Source of the DNA: M3007 sp031398055
Lineage (GTDB): Bacteria > Bacteroidota > Bacteroidia > Chitinophagales > Saprospiraceae
Reading direction: 5' to 3'
Assembly: GCA_031398055.1 (NCBI GenBank)
Contig: JANNMS010000127.1
Span: 1-64,000, forward strand
Length of the DNA: 64,000 bases
Numbering within the stretch: position 1 is the stretch's first letter; each line of letters starts with the position of its first letter. Positions 59,156 through 64,000 of this stretch are shown in pieces. The notes below the pieces were generated by a model. It did not search any database, was not told the origin of the DNA, and saw only the letters and a program-made list of their open reading frames with translations. The translations under genes were made by a program, and so were the position numbers.

Positions 59156-59395
59156 ATGGAGCATTTTAAATACATCATTTCAAACCCAGAAATTTTGGGC
59201 GGCAAGCCAATCATAAAAGGTAGCCGAATCAGCGTCCAATTGATTTTGGAATGGGTGGCGAGCGGTGCGAATATTCAAGACATCGCCGATGAATTCCCAC
59301 ATTTGCCGGTCGAAGGCATCCGCGAGGCGATTCTTTTTGCTTCAAGATTTATGGACAATGAAATTTTGATTGAAACCGAAGCCCTTGCCGCATGA
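59156..59395 (+). CDS. DUF433-family antitoxin
   Basis: 79 residues from the ATG at 59156. DUF433 helix-turn-helix domain (ISNPEILGGKPIIKGSRISV... LEWVASGANIQDIADEFPHL). It overlaps the following gene by 4 bp (ATGA), the usual arrangement of an antitoxin and a PIN-like toxin. It would neutralise the toxin and repress the operon. Confidence 0.88.
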   Translation: MEHFKYIISNPEILGGKPIIKGSRISVQLILEWVASGANIQDIADEFPHLPVEGIREAILFASRFMDNEILIETEALAA

Positions 59396-59784
59396 AAATC
59401 CACGACTTCCCACTTTTCACCGATGAAAATGTATTTCGAAAAACGATTGATTTTCTGCGGTCTGAAAATTTTGATGTCAAATCTGTTCGGGAATTGGGTT
59501 TGGAAGGCTGGAAAGATGTGGATTTGATTCCGATTGCAACCCACGAAAATCGCGTGATTTTGACCCATGACAATGATTTTGGGCGAATCGTTTTCACTCA
59601 ACCCATTGATTTTGTGGGAATTATTTATTTGCGCCCCGGACATTTTCCGCCCGAAAAACACATCGAAACCATCCGAACCATTTTGTTTTTGAATCCCGAT
59701 TTGCAGCCACCATTCATTTTGACCGCCGAAAATAAAAATGGGAAAATCAGGATAAAAGTCAGGTCAGTTTTGCGGATTCAATGA
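59392..59784 (+). CDS. DUF5615 PIN-like toxin
   Basis: 130 residues. DUF5615/PIN-like domain: TDENVFRKTIDFLRSENFDV (first Asp), HENRVILTHDNDFGRIV (further acidic residues, about 55-63), VGIIYLRPG. PIN-type proteins are metal-dependent ribonucleases. It is translationally coupled to the DUF433 gene, forming a type II toxin-antitoxin pair; activity is inferred from family and context. A charged tail (ENKNGKIRIKVRSVLRIQ) completes it. Confidence 0.87.
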   Translation: MKIHDFPLFTDENVFRKTIDFLRSENFDVKSVRELGLEGWKDVDLIPIATHENRVILTHDNDFGRIVFTQPIDFVGIIYLRPGHFPPEKHIETIRTILFLNPDLQPPFILTAENKNGKIRIKVRSVLRIQ

Positions 59785-59787
59785 AGA

Positions 59788-59811
59788 TATACATCTATCT
59801 GCATACTTTTG
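59788..59811 (+). promoter_or_regulatory. Dyad site 1 and promoter of ArsR gene
   Basis: A dyad TATACA / TGCATA (TATnCA-N6-TGnATA) overlaps TACTTTTG (59804-59811), 23 bp before the ATG at 59835. It aligns over 24 bp (17 identities) with the site at 60449-60472. It is probably the regulator's own operator. Confidence 0.5.
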
Positions 59812-59834
59812 TGTCAAAATCAGTTGAATTTCCG

Positions 59835-60134
59835 ATGACCAACCCGCTTCCATATTCTTTCCCATTTTTAGAAACGGCCACCGAAATGTTGCGGGCAATT
59901 GCCCACCCGCACCGTCTTTTGATATTGGAAATGCTTTTTCAAAGCAAAGAAATGAACGTGACCGAGGTTTACGAACGGCTCGGAATCGAGCAGGCCGTCG
60001 CGAGCCATCATTTGAGAATTATGAAAGACCGGGGCATCGTGCAGGTTCGGCGGGACGGAAAAAACAGTTTTTATTCTTTGACGAGCGACGAATATTTTAA
60101 GGTTTTGGAGGTTTTGGATAAAGTGATTGACTGA
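59835..60134 (+). CDS. ArsR-family transcriptional repressor
   Basis: 99 residues from the ATG at 59835. ArsR winged helix: TEMLRAIAHPHRLLILEMLF, MNVTEVYERLGIEQAVASHH (recognition helix about residues 50-62), LRIMKDRGIVQVRRDGKNSF. No obvious metal-binding Cys cluster (CxC) is present, so it may respond to a non-metal signal. The upstream frame extends to 59781 but passes through the promoter and dyad, so the start is here. The same dyad-plus-promoter motif precedes the transporter 400 bp downstream, which is therefore its likely target. Confidence 0.87.
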   Translation: MTNPLPYSFPFLETATEMLRAIAHPHRLLILEMLFQSKEMNVTEVYERLGIEQAVASHHLRIMKDRGIVQVRRDGKNSFYSLTSDEYFKVLEVLDKVID

Positions 60135-60448
60135 AATATGAATGCGCTGCTGGGGCAGGATTCGTGAAAAAACTTCAAATTCTTACCGTTTTTGGCCGTT
60201 TACAGAATAATTGGGACGGCATAGTTTATTTCCAAAAAATTTAATGCTGGATTTTTTGCTCAGGTTGGCAACTTGGGCAACTTGCTATTTTAACCAACGA
60301 CAGTTTTCTCTTCTTGCCGAACAAAATTCCAAAACCAACCATCATTTGGCCGCTCCGCCAAACATCTGCTAAATCATCTGCCAAAACTACCCCGACAGAA
60401 AAAATAATTTCGTTTTTGCAAAAATTTTTTCCATCCAATAAACAATGT
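60135..60448. other. Intergenic region without a supportable gene
   Basis: Nothing coding can be supported here. A short minus-strand frame (60241-60483) has no ribosome-site or family support and covers the operator. GGCAACTTGGGCAACTTGC near 60269 is a small direct repeat. Confidence 0.5.
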
Positions 60449-60472
60449 ATGTAGATATGTATATACTTTTGA
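60449..60472 (+). promoter_or_regulatory. Dyad site 2 and promoter of MHS transporter gene
   Basis: TATGTAGATATGTATA then TACTTTTG (60465-60472), 61 bp before the ATG at 60534. It shares 17 of 24 positions with the ArsR self-site at 59788. Confidence 0.5.
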
Positions 60473-60533
60473 CTTGCCTTCAAAAAGCAGCGATTAACTA
60501 ACTATTTTTTCATCAAAAATCAAGTAGATATCT

Positions 60534-62102
60534 ATGTCATCCACATCTACAACAATTACAGCAACTGCTCCCACAACCAAAGCGGGTTGGAGTTTGATGA
60601 CCGTGATTTTGGCTTCGTCGGTCGGAACGCTCATCGAATGGTACGATTTTTACATTTACGGCACGCTTGCGCCGTACATCGCCAAACAGTTTTTTCCGTC
60701 GGACAATTTGACGGCATCCTATTTGGCCGCGCTCGGTTCGTTCGCCGCGGGCTTCATCGTCCGGCCTTTCGGGGCTTTGTTTTTCGGGCGATTGGGCGAT
60801 TTGATTGGCCGGAAATACACGTTTTTGGTCACGCTCCTGCTCATGGGTCTTTCCACTTTTGCCATCGGTTTGATTCCCGGCTACGCAAAAATCGGGATGA
60901 TGGCACCTGTTCTCATTTTGGGTTTGCGGCTTTTGCAAGGCCTTGCGCTCGGTGGTGAATACGGCGGTGCGGCAACTTATGTCGCGGAACATTCGCCCTC
61001 GAACCGTCGCGGGTATTTCACCGGTTTTATTCAAACGACGGCCACGATCGGCCTGCTTTTGTCCATCGCGGTCATTTTGACCACAAAAGCCTACACTGGC
61101 GACGCTGCTTTCGACGATTGGGGCTGGCGCGTTCCGTTCTGGATTTCGATTATTATGGTTGCGATTTCGGTTTATATCCGATTGAAAATGCAAGAATCGC
61201 CCATGTTTACCAAAATCAAGGAGTCTGGGCAACTTTCAAAAAACCCGTTAAAAGAGTCGTTTGGCAAAAAAGCCAACCTGAAAATGGTGCTGCTCGCACT
61301 TTTCGGCGCGGTGGCCGGGCAAGGTGTGATTTGGTACACCGGGCAATTTTACGCCATGGCATTTTTGGATAAAGTTTGCAACATCGAGTTCAACACGGTG
61401 CGGTATATTTTGGCGGCGGCCATTATTGCGGGGACGCCATTTTTCTTGGTCTTTGGCCACTGGTCGGACAAAATTGGTCGAAAATGGATCATGCTGGCGG
61501 GGATGCTGCTCGGTATTTTGACCTACCGACCGATTTATCAAAAAATGTTGGACATCTCTTCCACAAAAGTAGAGGTGGTTGCTGGCAAGGATTTTTCGGA
61601 AAAATCGGTGGCCGTCGCATCGAACGGCGACTCGACCGTCACGACAACAATCGCAAAAGCATTCGTCAACGGCAACACGTATAAAGAGGTAAAAACGCAA
61701 AAAATCCTCACCGACAAAACGAAAGAAGCACCAAAAGCGGAGGTGAAAAAGCAATTGTGGGTTTCGGCGGGCAATTGGTGGCTGCTGGCTTTCTTAATTT
61801 TCATTCAGATTATTTACGTGACGATGGTTTACGGACCGATGGCGGCGTTCCTCGTCGAATTGTTCCCGACCCGGATCCGCTACTCGTCCATGTCCTTGCC
61901 GTACCACATCGGGAATGGGATTTTTGGTGGACTCGTGCCGTACATCGCTACTTTTTTGGTGGCACAAAGCATCACGGCGGACAGACCGAGCGGCGACCCG
62001 TTGGCAGGTTTGTTTTATCCGATGATCATCGCGGGGGTTTGTTTTGTGATTGGGGCGATTTATTTGCCTTCGCGCACGGATACAAAAGTGCATGATGATT
62101 AA
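60534..62102 (+). CDS. MFS transporter of the metabolite:H+ symporter (MHS) family
   Basis: 522 residues with 12 predicted membrane segments. MHS signatures: GTLIEWYDFYIYGTLAPYIA (TM1), GRLGDLIGRKYTFLVTLLLM (TM2-3 loop), LALGGEYGGAATYVAEHSP and GHWSDKIGRKWIM. A long hydrophilic insert of about 70 residues (about 345-415) lies between segments 8 and 9, unusual for the family. It probably imports an organic acid or osmolyte with protons. An ArsR-type dyad and promoter precede it, and a small membrane protein and a porin follow, suggesting one uptake system. Confidence 0.88.
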   Translation: MSSTSTTITATAPTTKAGWSLMTVILASSVGTLIEWYDFYIYGTLAPYIAKQFFPSDNLTASYLAALGSFAAGFIVRPFGALFFGRLGDLIGRKYTFLVTLLLMGLSTFAIGLIPGYAKIGMMAPVLILGLRLLQGLALGGEYGGAATYVAEHSPSNRRGYFTGFIQTTATIGLLLSIAVILTTKAYTGDAAFDDWGWRVPFWISIIMVAISVYIRLKMQESPMFTKIKESGQLSKNPLKESFGKKANLKMVLLALFGAVAGQGVIWYTGQFYAMAFLDKVCNIEFNTVRYILAAAIIAGTPFFLVFGHWSDKIGRKWIMLAGMLLGILTYRPIYQKMLDISSTKVEVVAGKDFSEKSVAVASNGDSTVTTTIAKAFVNGNTYKEVKTQKILTDKTKEAPKAEVKKQLWVSAGNWWLLAFLIFIQIIYVTMVYGPMAAFLVELFPTRIRYSSMSLPYHIGNGIFGGLVPYIATFLVAQSITADRPSGDPLAGLFYPMIIAGVCFVIGAIYLPSRTDTKVHDD

Positions 62103-62111
62103 AGGCAGATT

Positions 62112-62160
62112 GGAGGGCGGAATTTATTCCAAGCCAAAGGCGAAATGAATTTCGCCCTCC
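62112..62160. repeat. GGAGGGCGGAATTTATTCC hairpin
   Basis: Left arm GGAGGGCGGAATTTATTCC and right arm ending TTTCGCCCTCC. The outer 19 bases match the outer arms of the GTGCGTAGCACC elements and the hairpin at 28828. Confidence 0.75.
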
Positions 62161-62211
62161 CATCCCCAAATTATCTGTTCACCCATTTTAAAATTTTCAA
62201 ATTCTAAAAAT

Positions 62212-62442
62212 ATGAATTCTATAAAAAGATTAGTCGGCATCGTCTGGATCGTTTTGGCTTTTGCGGCCATCTGGTTTATTTTCTCGCGAGCTGGTGTCGA
62301 ATTGGCCGCTGAAAAAGTCACGCCGGACAAAAAAATATTTTGGTATTCCATCTTGCCAGTTTACACGCCTTTGATGTTGGGCATGGCTTTGTTCGGGTGG
62401 TATGCTTTGAAAGGTGAATATGACACGGTGGCGGAGGATTGA
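62212..62442 (+). CDS. Small two-TM membrane protein
   Basis: 76 residues with two hydrophobic segments (IVWIVLAFAAIWFIFSRAGV; ILPVYTPLMLGMALFGWYAL) and a charged C-terminus. It resembles DUF6814-type proteins that accompany MHS transporters in Bacteroidota, from memory; the name is uncertain. It may stabilise the transporter upstream, from which it is about 110 bp away. Confidence 0.7.
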   Translation: MNSIKRLVGIVWIVLAFAAIWFIFSRAGVELAAEKVTPDKKIFWYSILPVYTPLMLGMALFGWYALKGEYDTVAED

Positions 62443-62486
62443 GTTTTCCACAAAATTTCATTAAAAAATTTACAGGTGCTCCATTT

Positions 62487-62517
62487 TGGCTGTCCGTTCT
62501 CCACGGGCGGACGGCCA
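62487..62517 (+). terminator. Weak hairpin after small membrane protein gene
   Basis: TGGCTGTCCG / CGGACGGCCA stem, followed by ATTTTCATC. It may only attenuate transcription into the porin gene. Confidence 0.4.
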
Positions 62518-62598
62518 TTTTCATCTCTAAATTTTTCAAAAAAAATTTCTTTAAAAAAAGTAAGTCTTATTTTCTAACCAACTCTTTTTCAACTCATT

Positions 62599-64000
62599 AT
62601 GTCAAAAAATATACTTTTCCTGCTCCTCGTCGTGGGGCTGGCAGCCACCAATTTGTCTGCCCAAACCACGACCCCTGCGCCCGCCGCAGCAGCCCAAGAA
62701 CCAAAACCAATCGACCATTCGTACAAACCGATGACCCTGAAATTGAACGATGACGGCTCGAAATACATTCGTTTCATCACTTGGCACCAATTCTGGTTGA
62801 CGAGCACCCAAAACAATCCGGGCACGCTCGACATCAATGGAAAAGAGGCCGAATCTTCCACCGATTTCGCGCTGCGCCGCTCGCGTTTTTTGGTGATGAC
62901 CCAAATTTCGCCGCGTGCTCTGATTGTTAGCCACTGGGGCATCAACAATCAGAGTTTTGTGAACGGCGGAGCGAGTGCCGCTGGCCTTGCAGCCTCGGCG
63001 AATCCGGGCGCGAGCAACGGCGGCAAACGCCCGCAAGTTTATATCCACGACGCGTGGACAGAATATGAAGTCGTGAAAGGCAAACTCACCCTCGGCGCGG
63101 GATTGCACTACTGGAACGGCATTTCACGGATGACAAATGCGTCAACTTTGAACATCATGACGATTGACGCACCCATTTTCAACTGGGCGACCATCGAGGC
63201 GACCGACCAATTTGCACGGCAAATGGGCATTTTTGCAAAAGGCCAAATCGGACGTTTGGATTACCGTTTGGCTTTGAACAAACCTTTTGCGTTCGGTGCA
63301 ACGCCTGCTGCGGTGCTCAAAAACGGCATTGCAGTCAATGTTTTGAATGAAAACTGGGCGCAGGCCGGTTATTTCAAGTACATGTTGTGGGACAAGGAAA
63401 GCAACAAATTGCCTTACGAAGTCGGTTCGTACCTCGGTGCGAAAAAGATTTTGAACATCGGCGCAGGTTTTTACAGCCACAAGGACGCGTCTTTGTACAA
63501 AACCGAGTCCGACTCAACTTTCGCCAGCCAAACCGCCCTCGGCGTGGACGTTTACATGGAAAAACCGTTGAAACGGAAAGGCGCGGCGCTCCATTTTTAC
63601 GGCGTTTATTACAACTATAATTTTGGAAAAAACTACATCCGCAACATCGGCATCCTAAACACGCACGCCTCGGTCAAAGCCCCGGCGGCTGGAAAAACGG
63701 CAGATTCTTGGGCTGGCGGTGGCAATTTGCAACCAACAATCGGCACGGGCAGCATCATTTACGCCCAATTCGGTTTCAAAATGCCGAACATGAAAAACGG
63801 CACGTCTTTCATGCCGTATGCAACTTTTACTTCCAAAGATTTCGAGCGGCTGGCCGACCCATCCAGCCAATTTGGGTTGGGAATCAACTATTTCATCACT
63901 GGGCACAACGCAAAAGTGAGTTTGGAATACCAGACCCGCCCGGTTTACAAAGTGCAGGAAGGCGGCACCGCCATCCAACGCAACGGCTCGAAAGGCCAAG
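62599..64000 (+). CDS. Outer-membrane porin, incomplete at window end
   Basis: 467 codons from the ATG at 62599, still open at 64000. Signal peptide (MSKNILFLLLVVGLAATNLSAQ) and an Ala/Pro-rich linker (TTTPAPAAAAQEPKP), then barrel-type alternating strands (YIRFITWHQFWLTSTQ, FALRRSRFLVMTQISPRALI, YEVVKGKLTLGAGLHYWNG, GAALHFYGVYYNYNFGKNYI). It fits a 16- to 18-stranded porin of the phosphate-selective/O-P type. It lies 150 bp after the MHS transporter's small partner and probably admits its substrate through the outer membrane. Confidence 0.85.
   Translation, partial: MSKNILFLLLVVGLAATNLSAQTTTPAPAAAAQEPKPIDHSYKPMTLKLNDDGSKYIRFITWHQFWLTSTQNNPGTLDINGKEAESSTDFALRRSRFLVMTQISPRALIVSHWGINNQSFVNGGASAAGLAASANPGASNGGKRPQVYIHDAWTEYEVVKGKLTLGAGLHYWNGISRMTNASTLNIMTIDAPIFNWATIEATDQFARQMGIFAKGQIGRLDYRLALNKPFAFGATPAAVLKNGIAVNVLNENWAQAGYFKYMLWDKESNKLPYEVGSYLGAKKILNIGAGFYSHKDASLYKTESDSTFASQTALGVDVYMEKPLKRKGAALHFYGVYYNYNFGKNYIRNIGILNTHASVKAPAAGKTADSWAGGGNLQPTIGTGSIIYAQFGFKMPNMKNGTSFMPYATFTSKDFERLADPSSQFGLGINYFITGHNAKVSLEYQTRPVYKVQEGGTAIQRNGSKGQ

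Noticed and set aside
60241..60483. Minus-strand 80-residue frame
   Set aside because: It overlaps the transporter operator, has no similarity I recognise and no ribosome-site support.
1..64000. IS element or transposase
   Set aside because: No DDE, tyrosine or serine recombinase gene was found. The palindromic elements lack coding capacity.

Overview
The window comes from a member of the Bacteroidota, most likely a Saprospirales-like bacterium. Evidence for this: several long secreted proteins carry type IX secretion (T9SS) C-terminal sorting domains; HYR-like and FG-GAP repeat proteins, SusD-free porins and DUF4382, RDD and CHAT families are present; and promoters follow the Bacteroidota TAnnTTTG -7 consensus. 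The lineage is inferred from gene content only; no rRNA gene is present.

Layout. 1-3500 is a plasmid-type maintenance module: a palindromic repeat, a ParF/ParG-like (type Ib) partition pair with AT-rich operators, a cluster of about 21-bp iterons next to an AT-rich stretch, and a Rep_3 initiator. 3500-15300 (mostly minus strand) encodes surface proteins: a 1990-residue ice-binding-like/HYR-like protein with twelve 80-residue repeats, a broken relative of it, a DUF4382 lipoprotein, a beta-barrel, an OmpA protein and small secreted proteins. Three of these share a length-conserved upstream block. 15400-18700 holds a frameshifted UPF0175 gene, a histidine kinase with a 63-bp minisatellite coiled coil, and two response regulators. 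18850-41450 is largely housekeeping: omega-amidase, NlpC/P60, exonuclease, TerC, purB, SCO, aldo-keto reductase, GT2, a DUF3857/transglutaminase protein, an RsmB-like methyltransferase and a NagB/PIG-L fusion.

41500-49010 is the most interesting part. An ECF-type sigma factor, translationally coupled to a single-pass membrane protein, is followed by a secreted protein, a TPR-CHAT (caspase-like) protein, a beta-propeller T9SS protein and a small CARDB-like protein. The sigma gene and three downstream units carry the same bipartite element, ACTTAC-N15-TGCAATC, at identical spacing just upstream of their starts. This strongly suggests an autoregulated sigma regulon. Three of these promoters sit directly behind near-identical intrinsic terminators, as if a terminator-promoter cassette had been duplicated.

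49200-64000 contains a PASTA protein, an Rpn nuclease, a GH31 glucosidase with an unusual insertion, two T9SS proteins, tRNA-Pro(CGG), a DUF433/DUF5615 toxin-antitoxin pair, and an ArsR regulator followed by an MHS-family transporter, a small membrane protein and a porin that runs off the window.

Intergenic DNA is unusually rich in palindromes, many of them with arms built from short tandem repeats. Purine biosynthesis and a tRNA gene on the same DNA as a Rep_3/iteron module suggest either an integrated plasmid or a chromid. All assignments are from reading the sequence; no database search was run.
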